From Trissonchulus latispiculum (taxonomy: Eukaryota; Nematoda; Enoplea; Enoplida; Ironidae): a DNA stretch of 64,000 nucleotides. Location of the stretch: the NCBI GenBank assembly GCA_030248195.1, contig JASAND010030543.1:1-64000 (forward strand). Reading direction: 5' to 3'. The notes under the pieces were generated by a model. It made no database searches, was not told where the DNA came from, and saw only the letters and a program-made list of their open reading frames with translations. The position numbers were made by a program, and so were the translations under genes. Shown here piece after piece: positions 45,820 to 56,753 of the stretch (positions within the stretch are counted from its first letter, which is position 1; every line of letters starts with the position of its first letter).

Positions 45820-46263
45820 CATAGGTGTACCACCTGTTTGGGTTGGGGGGGGGGGGGTAAAAAGACCAAATCTGGCTTGGGGGGGGTCTAAAAAATCGGA
45901 AAAAACTGTACCCAAACTGTACCCAAATTTTTTTCAGCTAAAAATAGCCCTTTTTGGACATAAAATCTGCTATTTTCGACATAAATCTACTCAAAAACTA
46001 CTCGTATTGGGTTTTAGAGTTTATTTTTTAGTGTTTTTATCTATTTCCAGCCAAATTTTTCAGAAAAATTTTGAAAAATTCCAAAAAATTTTGCAAAAAT
46101 TTGGCATTTTTTCTCTTGTTTGAACCCCATTTTAGGGGGGGAGGGGGGTCTGAGCTCGGCTTGGGGGGGGGAGTAGTCGAGGACGGGTATGGGGGGTGGG
46201 GGGTCTGGCCTTCTCGTGGGGGGAGGTCTCACAGGGGGCAAACTGTAGCCTGGTTCACCTATG
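45820..46263. mobile_element. CATAGGTGTA-type MITE, second copy
   Basis: Ends CATAGGTGTACCACCTG and GGTTCACCTATG. It lies between G-runs, so the 8-bp duplication (GGGGGGGT/GGGGGGGG) cannot be judged. The interior has G-run blocks and no coding content. Confidence 0.6.
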
Positions 46264-47223
46264 GGGGGGGGGGTTCAGTAGCGGCGCCAAGATTTTTTGA
46301 AGGGGGGGCCGACCCAAAATTCCGGCGACCTTTTTTGGAAAATCAAAAATTTTGCCAAATTTTAGCAAAATTTATATATATATATACCTACATTTTCCAA
46401 CAATTTTCTCAAATTTTGGAAAAAATTTTTCGATTTTTTGCTAAAATTTGCCGATTTTTACAATAAATTTCTTAACAACACTCAAATTATGCATATAAAC
46501 AGCTGAAAAATTTTTCAAGGGGGGGCCCGACACCCCAAAGGGAGGGGCCCAAATCGCAAAGGGGGGGGGGCGGGGCCCCCGGGCCCCTCCCCTGGCGCCG
46601 CCACTGGGGGGGGGGTTGGGGGAGTTTTCACCCCCCCAGACCTGAGCTCACCACCCAGAGGGGTCCCTCACCCCCCCCCAGAATCCGGATTTTTCCAGTA
46701 AAAAACCGGAAAAATCCGGTTTTTCGGCGACCTTCGGCCGACCTTCACCCCCCCCCCCCCCCCCCCCCGCCCTGAACTTCCCCTCCTGCACATGTCTGAT
46801 GAGAAATACACCTAGGATACTTTAGCATTACACATAACGATTCTGGCATGTGCATAATTACAGGAATTTTGCACGATTTATGCACATTTTTGCACACGAG
46901 GTTTCGATTTTTGCACAGCTGTACAGCTCGAGAAATTACAATTCGAAAATTTCGAAAATGTGTAATGCGTGCAGAACTTCTGCTAGGCAACCATATGCAT
47001 GATCTATCTTCCGAAAATAAGAGGGTTGTCCTAAGGTTGTCAATTCTATGTTTTACTCAAGACAAAAAGCCGCATATGTGTTTAAAAGTGCGTAAACTAT
47101 TAATAGTGTTCATTTCTTGTAATAATAACTACTGTTTTGACAAAATGTACTGTTGGGATATTTTCCATTTTTAGTTTACAATTGGTTCCGCCGAGTTAGT
47201 TGGGGCAGGTGTGTCATCATCCC
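46264..47223. other. G/C-run repeat debris and AT-rich filler
   Basis: No gene. 46300-46760 is a G-run element remnant with AAAATTTTGCCAAATTTTAG-type AT core. 46790-47160 has an inverted, diverged copy at about 48710-49050 (shared words include GAAGATAGATCATGCATATG and CAAGACAAAAAGCCGCATAT-like sequence). Confidence 0.45.
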
Positions 47224-47754
47224 CATAGGTGTAAGGTGGGGGGGGGGGGGGTAGCCCCAAAGATGTGTTGGGGGGGAACCCCCACCAAAAGGGCAAATTT
47301 TGGCGGCCCCCCCCCCAGATTTTCCGATTTTTTGCTACCCCCCCCCCCGCAGATTTTTGGCCTAAAAGTGGGCAAAAATGGCAAAAACTAGAAAATTTAG
47401 GGGGGGTCCTCCACCCTCCGTCGGAACCCCCCCCCCCCCCCACATTTTTTGCGCAGCCACACCTATGTTTTCGGAGAGGGGATGCAAAAATTTTACGGAT
47501 CAGAGTTGAGTAACGTTGAGTTCTATTTCGATTTCTAATTCTGGGGGGAGGGGTTGGGGGGTACCCCATCACATTTTGGAGGTCGGCCAAGATTTACCCC
47601 CCAGACCCAAAGTTCCAGGAAAACTATGCTGAAAATGCGATTTTTGGCATACAAATAGAAAAATTTTGGGGGGAGGGTTGGGGATCTCCAGAGGGGATCC
47701 CCCAGAAAAGGTTGGGGGGAGCCTCCCCCACCCCAAATCTCCGTTACGCCTATG
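47224..47754. mobile_element. CATAGGTGTAA-type MITE, third copy (composite)
   Basis: Starts CATAGGTGTAAGGTGGGG and ends CGTTACGCCTATG, with ATCATCCC before and ATCATCCA after (7 of 8 match). An extra inward end ACACCTATG at 47461-47469 suggests two copies fused or one nested in another. Interior words such as CCCCAGAAAAGGTTGGGGG recur at 47780-47835 and 49290. Confidence 0.55.
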
Positions 47755-49500
47755 ATCATCCACCCACTCTACCAAGCATGGGGTCTCCAGAGGGGACCCC
47801 CCAGAAAAGGTTGGGGGGAGCCTCCCCCACCCCAAATCTCTGTTACACCTCCCCCCACTCTACAAAGCATGGGTGTGTCATGTGGGAACCTAGGTGTTAG
47901 GGGATTTGGGGTGGGGGGCTCCCTCCCCCGCAATTTTGGAGGGGGCCCTTTTTAGACTCCCAAACCCTCCCACGACCCCCATCCCCCCAAATGGTAATTT
48001 TCTCCGAAAAATCGGATGCATTCAAACTTTTTCTTCACAATTGCAATAAATATGCCGTTAAAGATTTAAAGTTCGCGCCGAAGGCGCGAAGTTTTTTGGT
48101 TTCGCGCCCTTTTCCTTATTTTTCTCCTTAATTTTTCCTGCCTTCGATTCACGACGGGGGGGGGCGCCCCCCTCCCCTGGACCCGCCCCTGGTTTCAACT
48201 TTTCTGAACCTTCTAACTTTAAATTGGCCTTATTTTAGACTTAGAAACATGCTTCACTGAATTTCTTAGTTTTACTTTAACACCACTATCTAATGAAAAC
48301 AACTATAATGGAAAATTAGGGAGGAAGTTTGGGGTCTAAAATGGGAGTCCCCAACCCAAAATGTTGCACCATTATGACTTTCCCGACTATCTGCAAATCG
48401 GTTTATAGCCATTTTATATGCCACAAACACATCAAACCAATATATACGTACGTATATAATTTTATTCCTTGTATATAGTTTATGAAGGTTTTTGTTTAGG
48501 TTTATAATGAATAATAGTATCATGCAGTTGTTCTTTCTAAAGCTGCATTAGTAGTCACTTGAGCTACTTGTTTCGGAATAGTGCAGCTTTAGAAAGTTTG
48601 TATTGCATGAATTTATTCCGCATATTCATATGCTTGATTATCCTGTCGCTGTCGCTGATTCCTGGCTAATTCCAATAAATTTGGTATGTATGGTGATCAT
48701 TAGGGGGGGGGGATCCCGAGCAAGAAATTATTACAAGAAATGAACATTATTAATAGTTTACGCGCTTTTAAACACATATGCGGCTTTTGTCTAGAGTAAA
48801 ACATAGAATTGACAACCTTAGGACAACCCTCTGATTTTCGGAAGATAGATCATGCATATGGTTGCCAAGCAGAAGTTCTGCACGCATTACACATTTTTAA
48901 AATTTTTGAATTGGAATATCTCGAGCTAGGCAGCTGTGCAAAAATCAAAACCTAGTGTGCAAAAATGTGTATAAATCGTGCAAAAATCCTGTAGTTATGC
49001 ACAGGCCTGAATCGTTATGTGTAATGTTAAAGTATTCTAGGTGAGAAATACACGTTTTTAATTGTATTATGGATCTTATGACTCAATATTGACCTTATTT
49101 TGGACTTCGAAACATGATGGCAATCAAGTTTTTGAGTTTAAAACCACTGTCTAATGTTGAAATTACTTTATGGTTGGATGTTTTTTACCATTAGAAACGG
49201 CTGAAAATGGGATTTTTGGCATAAAAAATGAAAAATTTTTGGGGGGGAGGGTTGGGGGTCCTGGGGGGTTGGGGTGGGGGTCTCCAGAGGCCCCCCCCAG
49301 AAAAGGTTGGGGTGGGCCCCCCCCCCACCCCCAAATCTTCGTTACACCTATGCCCCCCACCAAAATGACAAATTTTGGCGCCCCCCCCCCAGATTTTTGA
49401 GGTCTTTCCCATTATCCCCCCCCCATAGCTTCGTAGAAGTACTGAAGATGCACACTTTGACGGATTGAGTTGAAATTTGGTAGGGGACGTTGACTGACCC
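47755..49500. other. Further partial CATAGGTG-type copies and AT-rich sequence
   Basis: 47770-47960 and 49240-49352 are partial copies (the latter ends GTTACACCTATG). 48710-49050 is the inverted relative of 46790-47160. No gene recognised. Confidence 0.4.
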
Positions 49501-49915
49501 AAAATGCAAAAATTTTACACTTAAAAAAATTTTAAAAATTTTAAAATTTTAGTTTGGTAAGGGGGGACCAAGAGGAACCGAAAAATTTTTTGTCTTCGAT
49601 TTTGCTGAAAAGATGTATATAAGGGTTTTCGGCATCGTAGAACACGAATCTGAAATCCGTTTTTCGATCCAGCTTTTCGTTAGCTCAGGCTAAGCTTACA
49701 TCTTAAGCTTAGAACTTTAGCTTATTGAGCTAACAAAAAGCCGGATCGAAAAACGGATTTCAGATTCGTGTTCTACGTCCCCGAACACCCCTATATACAT
49801 CTTTTCAGCAAAATCGAAGACAAACAATTTTTCGGTTCCTCTTGGTCCCCCCTTACCAAACTAAAATTTTAAAATTTTAAAAAATTTTTTAAAAGTTTAA
49901 AATTATTGCATTTTT
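49501..49915. repeat. Long near-perfect palindrome (about 415 bp)
   Basis: The two halves are inverse copies centred at about 49706. GTAAGGGGGGACCAAGAGGA on the left matches TCCTCTTGGTCCCCCCTTAC on the right, and AACACGAATCTGAAATCCGT matches ACGGATTTCAGATTCGTGTT. Only a few mismatches are visible. The ends run out in AAATGCAAAAATTTT. No coding content. A diverged partial relative lies at 57795-57900. Confidence 0.85.
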
Positions 49916-49929
49916 GAAATCAGCAGGTC

Positions 49930-50320
49930 CGACAACGTCATAGTTTCCCTGGAAATTTTGGTTGGGGGGGGCAAACTTCGAAAATTTGGTGGTCGACCCC
50001 CGAAATGTGATGGGGAGTACCCCCCCCGAACCCCCCCCCCAAAATTCGGACCTCAGAAAATTCAAAAATGGCCTAAAAACGCAAAATTTTCTGTATTTTA
50101 ACGTTTTTTTTTTTGTCAAAACAAGACTTGTTTTTATCGTTTTAGGCGTTTTTACACCGTTTTAAACCGATTTTAAGCCAAAATTTGAGAAAAAATTTTC
50201 AAAAAATGACCATTTTTTAGCAAAATTTAGCTAACTTTTTGGCCCCAAAAAGTGCTGGGGGGGGGGGTTCGGGGGAGGGGGGTAACCAAAAGTGGGGGGA
50301 GGGATAGTCAAAAAATCTGG
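49930..50320. repeat. G/C-run repeat, inverted relative of 42105-42430
   Basis: Shares GGTCGACCCCCGAAATGTGATGGGG-type words, AAAACGCAAAATTTT and TTTTAGCAAAATTTAGCTAA with the earlier copy, in the opposite orientation. Non-coding. Confidence 0.55.
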
Positions 50321-50373
50321 GAGGGGGTAAAGTTGCTCCTCTAGAGCCTCCTAGAGCCTCCTCTTCCTTGAGT

Positions 50374-51907
50374 AATTCTAATACAAAAACCTAAGCTAAT
50401 AAGACGCCCTAAAATGGTCCAAAAAGAGACCACATTTACTTTTAAAATTATGCAGGACAAAGGGGCGAACCCCGAAAAGCGTACAACAAATTTTGAATGA
50501 ACTACAGTGTAGGAAATAGCCTAACTAAACAATATAACAAGAATAGAAAATAGAATATAGGACACAGTAATTACTACCAAACAAAGACAATACAATGAAT
50601 AAACTAAAGGAGAGCTAATCAAGAAAAAGGAACCTAAACTTTTGGAGAAATTTTAAGAGATTTCATAGAAAATTTAAAAGAGAAGTAAAAAGAGAACCTA
50701 CTTCTAAAAGACAGAGAACAAATTATTAATCCACTACAAAACAGAATAATAATAATTAAGTGGCTCTACAGGGTTACCCTGGAGCTCACAGAAACTTAAG
50801 GTGGTACCCACTTTAAGTTATGTTATAAAGGGAATAAGCACAGCAAATAATGTAGGGCACGGAAGTGGGGAGCTTAAAACAAACACGACCACTCTACACA
50901 GAAGAAAAACACAGGACTGAATAATAGTGAGACGTCTAGACAGGACCAGTTTTGACATGTGGCGGAACGGGATTGGTTGAATTTTGAGACCCCCTTGAAA
51001 GACAAGATGCTGGGAGAGGCTTCGAGAGAAAATAGACGTCTCAACAGCGCCACCTATTGGCTAGGCTGGCTGATACACATATGCATGATTTACACATACG
51101 CACGGAAAAACTCAACAAAGAGACTTTTAAACAAATTTCAAAATGCACTTTCAATACAAATTTCAAACAATTTTCACAACATATTTTCAAACTAAATTGC
51201 ACACATTCTTAATAATATTCCTAACACCATTTTCAACCTAAAATAAATTCAAACACATACGTTAACATTTTAGAGGACTGACGTCACGCCGCCTCATTAC
51301 AACTCCCCAGGGCTTACCGCCCGAGCTCCTGCGAGGGACAACATAACCAAAAAGTAGTTGAAAATTTAAACACCGACAATTTTTGACGAATTTTTGGTAA
51401 ATGGGTCTCACAACGTACGTACGCAGAAAACAAATTATAATACATGACAAGTTATAAAAACAAAGGAACTAGCTAGATAAACATGACTAAATATGACAAC
51501 AAAGTTAGGGCTGACTTGGCGTCAGCGGACTAGTGACGACCAGCTAGAAAAATGCGCTTGGAAACTGCCATTATAGTGCCACTGGGACGGTGCGCAATTG
51601 GGAAAAAGACCAAGTCCTCCAGCCGTCACGGCGAGGTACGAGTACCCATAAAAAGAAAACGAGTTATGAGAATAAAAAAAAAGAACCAGGATGTCAGCTT
51701 CATGAGAGCATCTTCGGGCTAAGGTACGGAGGTAACCTCTCGCACGGCTCACAGAGCGCAAATTTCGGCTGGGTGGGAGGGTGGGCCTAAGCTCGCACGA
51801 CTACCTCACATCCCTTCGGATCTTCCACAAAATTTAAGAACCAAAAAGGTTATTAAAATAGGTTAATTTGGTAGAATTTAGAATTAAGTAAATAAATCCC
51901 AGTGTTT
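50374..51907 (-). repeat. LTR A (3' LTR of the minus-strand Gag element), full length
   Basis: About 1,534 bp. It is repeated at 56754-57765 (with an internal deletion) and in opposite orientation at 60938-62470, with near-identity over most of its length. In element sense it starts at AAACACTGGGATTT, 20 nt before the stop codon of the last ORF, and ends TATTAGAATT. Canonical TG...CA ends are not obvious and no target-site duplication is visible. Confidence 0.82.
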
Positions 51908-52579
51908 AGTCCCATAAATCCCTCCAGTACCGTGAACTTCAACAGGGGCAAGAGTTAATCCTGAACCCTCTGTTTCATCATCCGAGGCGTCACTTTCCGT
52001 GAGTTCTCTCCTTGTTGGATTATTGGCCGTGGTCCAAGGCTGTAAGTTGCCTCCCCATTTCGGTGGGGATGCATCCGTGACCACAATTCTGGGTGGTTTT
52101 CGTTTGCCCGCTGGAGTCTCAGGTATCACCTGGGTAGAGGTAAAAGTATCAGCTACTGAGGTATCCCCAGTGCTTACTGCTGAAAGCCCGTTACCCGAAG
52201 GTTGGCCGTCCCCAGGGCTTTTAGCTTGCTCCCCATTTACAGGGGCCTGGTCTTCCCCAGGGCTTTTGCGATTAGCCCCTACCTCAGGCTGGTCCTCGGT
52301 TTCCGACAGGGCCCAGCGCCGTAACGGTACTAGAACTCTGATCGGATCTGTTTGAACCTCCTTTGATGTTGAGGTCTTACGTTGTCTCCGAGTCGTACCC
52401 GTCCCGGGTTGCCTGGCTCGGGTTTGAGCTGCCATGACGGCGTTATTTTCCTGCCACTTCATGGCCTTTCGTATGCTGTTAAGCATATTCCATTCCGTTC
52501 CCGGTGCCCGCTTCCACTTCTTCCGCGCAGGCACATTATAATTGCGTTCTGAGGCTCCTCCATCCCCGAAGGGTTTCAC
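51884..52579 (-). CDS. C-terminal ORF of the LTR element, function unknown
   Basis: 231 codons, Pro/Ser/Thr/Glu-rich and low in hydrophobics. The start region is basic (PARKKWKRAPGTEWN). No protease, reverse transcriptase, integrase or envelope motif is visible. The stop (51886-51884) lies 20 nt inside LTR A. In the other copy (60401-60961) the same sequence is in frame with gag and separated from it by one TAG, because a 1.2-kb segment is missing there. It could be the tail of a longer Gag or a separate protein expressed by splicing. Confidence 0.55.
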   Translation of the reverse strand: MKPFGDGGASERNYNVPARKKWKRAPGTEWNMLNSIRKAMKWQENNAVMAAQTRARQPGTGTTRRQRKTSTSKEVQTDPIRVLVPLRRWALSETEDQPEVGANRKSPGEDQAPVNGEQAKSPGDGQPSGNGLSAVSTGDTSVADTFTSTQVIPETPAGKRKPPRIVVTDASPPKWGGNLQPWTTANNPTRRELTESDASDDETEGSGLTLAPVEVHGTGGIYGTKHWDLFT

Positions 52580-52599
52580 TTCCTTACGCCATCTATTCC

Positions 52600-53188
52600 A
52601 ATATTTGTATGGCCGAAGGTTACCTTCGCCATTGTGAACTATTTTCCGATATTTCCTTTGATTTTCACTTAAAATTATCTAAAATGAAGAAAATGAAGTG
52701 TTATCTTTATGAACGATAAATGGAAAATTATACTTCTGTGTAGGAACCTCAGTTCTTTAGCTAAGTCGTGTCCGCCATTGAAATTCAGTGAAAAGTCAGT
52801 CTTGCTAGATCTCACGCGTGGAGCGGTTGTGTTAGGCTCACATTTCTACACTGTTAGGGAACACCCTTTTCTCGTAAGTTCTTTGGTTGGGGGACTTAGT
52901 TCCCTCTTAAGTTGGGTGTTGGGTTATTCCCCCTTTTCTTTTATATTTTTGTGAAGTGCATTTTTGTTTTGTGTATTGAATAATCACGAAAATGTTTGTT
53001 CCGTCTGTACTGTAAATTTATGTTTTCCTATATTTTTGTCAACCGTATTTTTTGTTCAAAAACCAGTAAACTCACGGTACCGAATTTGGACTGCCGGCGT
53101 CTGCTGTAGTTGTTTAGGGAATAGCGAGTTAGGGACGAGATTCGGCATGCACACACTCACGAACCTGGCAACTCTTCTTTATTTAAAT
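52600..53188. other. Spacer inside the LTR element
   Basis: AT-rich, without an open frame on the element's strand. Absent from the plus-strand copy, where the sequence equivalent to about 53655 joins the sequence equivalent to about 52430. Confidence 0.45.
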
Positions 53189-53437
53189 TTATTCTTTTAT
53201 TGAGGCAACAAATATCTTTACACCATCGTAGATGACATCACCCGCATCGGGGAAGCCACCATTAGCTAGGACCACTTCCTCAGTTGGGAACCATTCGGCC
53301 CGTCGCCGCACCTGCTTACAGGTTTTACATGGGCACTTCCATGGGTTCACATCCTGGTCTGTGTCTTTATTCAAATATAAGCACACAGGTTCCCGCTTTG
53401 CTTTGCAGGCTTTACATTTGCATTTCCATTGATTCAC
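53189..53437 (-). CDS. Small Cys-rich ORF between gag and the terminal ORF
   Basis: 82 codons with a repeated pattern WKCKCKACK and WKCPCKTCK, 24 residues apart, like a small zinc-binding module, then an acidic tail. Upstream the same frame is open through LHPILELNARATQAV but is cut by a TAA, before which MIESIKNDPCWN and an acidic stretch can be read. It may be an exon or a decayed gene carried by the element. Not recognised. Missing from the plus-strand copy. Confidence 0.4.
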   Translation of the reverse strand: MNQWKCKCKACKAKREPVCLYLNKDTDQDVNPWKCPCKTCKQVRRRAEWFPTEEVVLANGGFPDAGDVIYDGVKIFVASIKE

Positions 53438-53685
53438 TGCTTGGGTCGCCCGAGCATTAAGTTCAAGAATTGGGTGCAGGTATTATCTTTCCGGGAGGGG
53501 GTCAGCCCCTTCCAGGTGTTCGGCATCACTGTCACTCTCGGAGTCACTACTCCAGATGCCACCACGATTCCAGCAAGGGTCGTTCTTGATTGATTCGATC
53601 ATGTTAACAAGGTTAGTACTAGTTGCTTGCACCGCACAGACCATTCCGCCAGACGGGTTTGCCGGTGCGGGACACGGGTCCAGGT

Positions 53686-56046
53686 CTACTGCCCGCGTCC
53701 CGCCTCCTCGTTTCCCTGCTCTGGGAAACCTTCATACCGGCGAGGGCCCACATAGCCTCTGCTTATAGAGCGCGGCCGTACCGGCTGCCTCTGCTGCTGG
53801 CCTTGCTGGGCCTGTTGGCCTTGTTGCCTTTGCGAATCCTGCTGGCTGCGGAAATCTTGATTCCGCTGGCCTTGATTGCGCTGGTCCCGGTCATAACGAC
53901 TCCGGGCAGGAGGGTTACCCTCCTGATCACGAGCACGGTACTGTGGGTGGGCATTGCCCCTTGCCTGGTTCTGGTTCTGGTTCTGGCCGTTCTGGCTCAG
54001 ATACTGCAGATAGTCTGGGCATTGTTGCTGTCTATGCCCCACTAGACCGCAATACCAACACCTGCCCGGTGCTTGACGTGGTGGTGGTCGCTCATCGTTG
54101 CGCTGATAACCTTGATTGCGACCCTGATTCTGCTGGGCTTGTTGCTGTTGGTTCTGCTGGTTCCGCTGGTTCTGCTGGGGTCTCCCCTGCAGAACATTAT
54201 TGCATTGTGGACCTTGGCTTTGGGCACTAAAGACCGTCACGGCCTGTTCCCGGTCCAACTCCACCTGCACCGACTCTACGATATGTAGAGCTCGAGTGAT
54301 TAGGTCATTCTCTCGGACATGAGGCCAGAATTGGATGTCCGCCAGCGGAGCAGCCATTCTAGAGCGCAGCTCAGACTTCAAGCCTCTTTTAAACTGAGCG
54401 ACCACCTTCTTTTCTCGGTCGAACCCAGTTTCGAATGGAAAAGCTTGAACCGCTAGCAAGCGTAACGCTGCCATATAATCGTGCGGTTTTTCCTGCGGCT
54501 CCTGCATTCGACTGTAGAATTGCTCCGCGTATTGCTCCGTGGTTACCGGCAGTGGCTCATACAATTGGCGGATTCTAGTCACTAGATCCTCGAAAGTATC
54601 GGGTGGACATGGGGTCATAGATTCTTTGACCTTGTCATCTAGCAATGCCCACAAGATTCTATACTTCATGTTAGAGGGTACGTCATGTACCTTAACCGTG
54701 GTTTCAAAGTTAGCGAGCCAGCTGGTAAACTTGATGTTGCTCTGGGATCCTTGAAAGGGCTTAACGCCTTTGAAGCCTTTCAAATATTCCCCCAGATGCT
54801 TGAAGCTCTCGTATGAAGATGGCTCTCGGGTTTCGCGAGTTTGCGGTCGTTCCGACCGTTCTCGACGAGGTGCACTGTATTCCCGTTCACGGGAATACCG
54901 GCGAGTGCTCGACATCCGCTGTACCGGCGGTGGAGACCGGTGGGCCCGTGACGAGGTTCTAGACTGATGCGAGTATTCCCTTCGACGGCGGGGTGATTCC
55001 CTGATTGGTTCCCTCATCTGGTCATCAGATGAGTCTAGGTCGATTATGGGCGGAGCTCTCCGTTCATTCCCTCGACCACGATAGACGGGCTCCGGACTCG
55101 GATGCCTCGTCAGCGGGGGCTGTCCCATCTGATATGGGGGCGCGCCCGCATTTGGGTCCTCTCTAGGAGTTGGCCACAGCCGGAGCAACTCGATACATAC
55201 CCGCGGGAATGTATGCTCCAATGCTTCCCATGTTTCCATAGGGATTCCCGCTATCCATGCTGTCATAAGCCCGCGAATCACGCCATATTCGTGGTTGGTC
55301 ATATCACGTATCCGAAACATTCCCTCCGTATCCCGTCGCGGGACCGGGGGTTGGGCCGGGACTGGGGTTGGATCCCGTAACGGCACCACCCAGTTATCCA
55401 TCGGTCCACGTACCCGTGGTTTCCGGTCAGGTTCCGGGTCGGGGTCACTACCGCCCGGCCGTTGACTACTGCTTGCCCGTTTCGGATGCTTTGCCCGGGT
55501 CAGGTCTATATGTGCTGTAGACCGGAACCGTTGTACCGGAGCCGTCGGCTCACTGGGTCGCGAAGCTCTGGAAATGCCCCTCTGTTGTAATTTAGGGCGA
55601 ATATATGGTAAAAATGGCATAGCGCCAGATTGTCGGCGCATAACCGTGCTGTCCGAGCCCAGTCGTGGTCGTTGCTGGAATAATTCCAGTTCCAGTTGGG
55701 TTAGAAAGTCACGTAAATCCTTTAAGTCTGACATACCGGGTAGAGACCTCCCCGGTACGTCCGCGTTAGTCTCCTGCCGCCGGAGGTCAGCTCCGATGCG
55801 GGCTAAGCTTGCGTCTGACATATTCCAGTTGGTCATGGATAGTTGCCTGTTCATCCCAGTCATCTTCACTGGGTTCTTCTGAAACTGGAGACTGAAATTC
55901 GCCCGGGTTATTAGAGGTCCCGTCCTCATGTTGGGCATCCGGGTCACCCGGATCCAAAGCGTCTTCGTCAACCTCTTGTTTTGAAGAGGCTTTATTCTTA
56001 GCCGTATCAGACCTGAGCACTGGTCTGCTAGATGCTGCACCGTCAA
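53686..56046 (-). CDS. Gag polyprotein of a Ty3-like LTR retrotransposon
   Basis: Structural protein that would form the capsid-like particle and bind RNA. The frame is 786 codons, but the first ones overlap the 151-codon ORF upstream; MSDASLARIG (about 55820) is a plausible start. Middle: a retrotransposon gag domain (FTSWLANFETTVKV, YRILWALLDDKVKESM, QLYEPLPVTTEQYAEQFYSR, VVAQFKRGLKSELRSRM). Then a Gln/Asn-rich stretch and one CCHC zinc knuckle, C-WY-C-GLVG-H-RQQQ-C. The tail is Arg/Gln-rich. Stop TAG at 53688-53686. No protease, RT or integrase follows, so the element depends on another for replication. A second, damaged copy lies at 58856-60400. Confidence 0.88.
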   Translation of the reverse strand: MTVQHLADQCSGLIRLRIKPLQNKRLTKTLWIRVTRMPNMRTGPLITRANFSLQFQKNPVKMTGMNRQLSMTNWNMSDASLARIGADLRRQETNADVPGRSLPGMSDLKDLRDFLTQLELELFQQRPRLGSDSTVMRRQSGAMPFLPYIRPKLQQRGISRASRPSEPTAPVQRFRSTAHIDLTRAKHPKRASSSQRPGGSDPDPEPDRKPRVRGPMDNWVVPLRDPTPVPAQPPVPRRDTEGMFRIRDMTNHEYGVIRGLMTAWIAGIPMETWEALEHTFPRVCIELLRLWPTPREDPNAGAPPYQMGQPPLTRHPSPEPVYRGRGNERRAPPIIDLDSSDDQMREPIRESPRRRREYSHQSRTSSRAHRSPPPVQRMSSTRRYSREREYSAPRRERSERPQTRETREPSSYESFKHLGEYLKGFKGVKPFQGSQSNIKFTSWLANFETTVKVHDVPSNMKYRILWALLDDKVKESMTPCPPDTFEDLVTRIRQLYEPLPVTTEQYAEQFYSRMQEPQEKPHDYMAALRLLAVQAFPFETGFDREKKVVAQFKRGLKSELRSRMAAPLADIQFWPHVRENDLITRALHIVESVQVELDREQAVTVFSAQSQGPQCNNVLQGRPQQNQRNQQNQQQQAQQNQGRNQGYQRNDERPPPRQAPGRCWYCGLVGHRQQQCPDYLQYLSQNGQNQNQNQARGNAHPQYRARDQEGNPPARSRYDRDQRNQGQRNQDFRSQQDSQRQQGQQAQQGQQQRQPVRPRSISRGYVGPRRYEGFPEQGNEEAGRGQ

Positions 56047-56242
56047 GCTCTTGGCTTGAGGATGCCCGGCTAGACGCTGATTGAGTAGAGGAACTCTTGC
56101 TCAATGCTGGCTGGCTTGACGTGAGCCGCCCAAAACCGTGCTGATTTAAAGGCCTTGTATCCGTCGAGTCACTCGAGCTAGTCGGATCACCCGGCTTAGC
56201 TGAGGCCTTGGACGATTTCGCAGGAGACCGCAAAACCGACAT
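55787..56242 (-). CDS. Ser-rich ORF overlapping the start of gag
   Basis: 151 codons starting MSVLRSPAKSSKAS. Ser/Asp/Glu-rich, ending in a possible short coiled coil (DQLEYVRRKL). It overlaps gag in another frame by a few codons at about 55787-55823. It could be the true N-terminus of Gag reached by frameshifting, or a separate small protein. Only one copy exists in the window, so conservation cannot be judged. Confidence 0.5.
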   Translation of the reverse strand: MSVLRSPAKSSKASAKPGDPTSSSDSTDTRPLNQHGFGRLTSSQPALSKSSSTQSASSRASSSQELDGAASSRPVLRSDTAKNKASSKQEVDEDALDPGDPDAQHEDGTSNNPGEFQSPVSEEPSEDDWDEQATIHDQLEYVRRKLSPHRS

Positions 56243-56753
56243 AATTACAGTTAGTCACACGTAACGTGGTCTAACTAATTATCAGTGAATACGTAACGTA
56301 GACACTGCTCCGAGAATACCGGTAAAAATGCAGTAAAACGCACAGAAAAATTTAGGAAAACTGGATGAGATCAGAAAAATTAGTTAAAAACAAAGACCTA
56401 TAAAAAGAAGAGAACCGAAGAAAAATTACAAAAAGCTGAATAAAAATAAAAATAAGGTCGTGGACTGGCAGCCTAATGTAAAGTTGGAAGTGTACGAACA
56501 ACCAAACTTTACGAGTGGGAAACTGTGCACAAGGGTAACGTCGAACCTGGAGGAGATGTAGTTCCAGTCGACCTAACTAACCTCGCCAAAAATAACCTAA
56601 GTGAACCTTACCGAACGGAGTTTAACCGCCGATGAAGAGCAAAGACTCAAATAATAAATGAAACTACCCCAAATTTGCTGAAAAGTACATACTCAAAAAA
56701 GATCTATCTACCTACCCAAGTATTCTTAGAAAAGCCCTACTTACCGAATATAC
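56243..56753 (-). other. 5' leader of the minus-strand Gag element
   Basis: Lies between LTR B and the first ORF. A consensus splice donor (CG/GTAAGT) starts 10 nt after the LTR boundary (56744-56739 on the - strand). 56475-56640 on the + strand is a frameshifted copy of the antisense ORF at 62798-62589. No clear TGG-type primer-binding site directly after the LTR. Confidence 0.55.

Noticed and set aside
54042..55882. Plus-strand frames opposite gag (Leu/Val-rich)
   Set aside because: They are shadows of the Gln/Arg-rich gag codons on the other strand. The gag and zinc-knuckle motifs are on the - strand.
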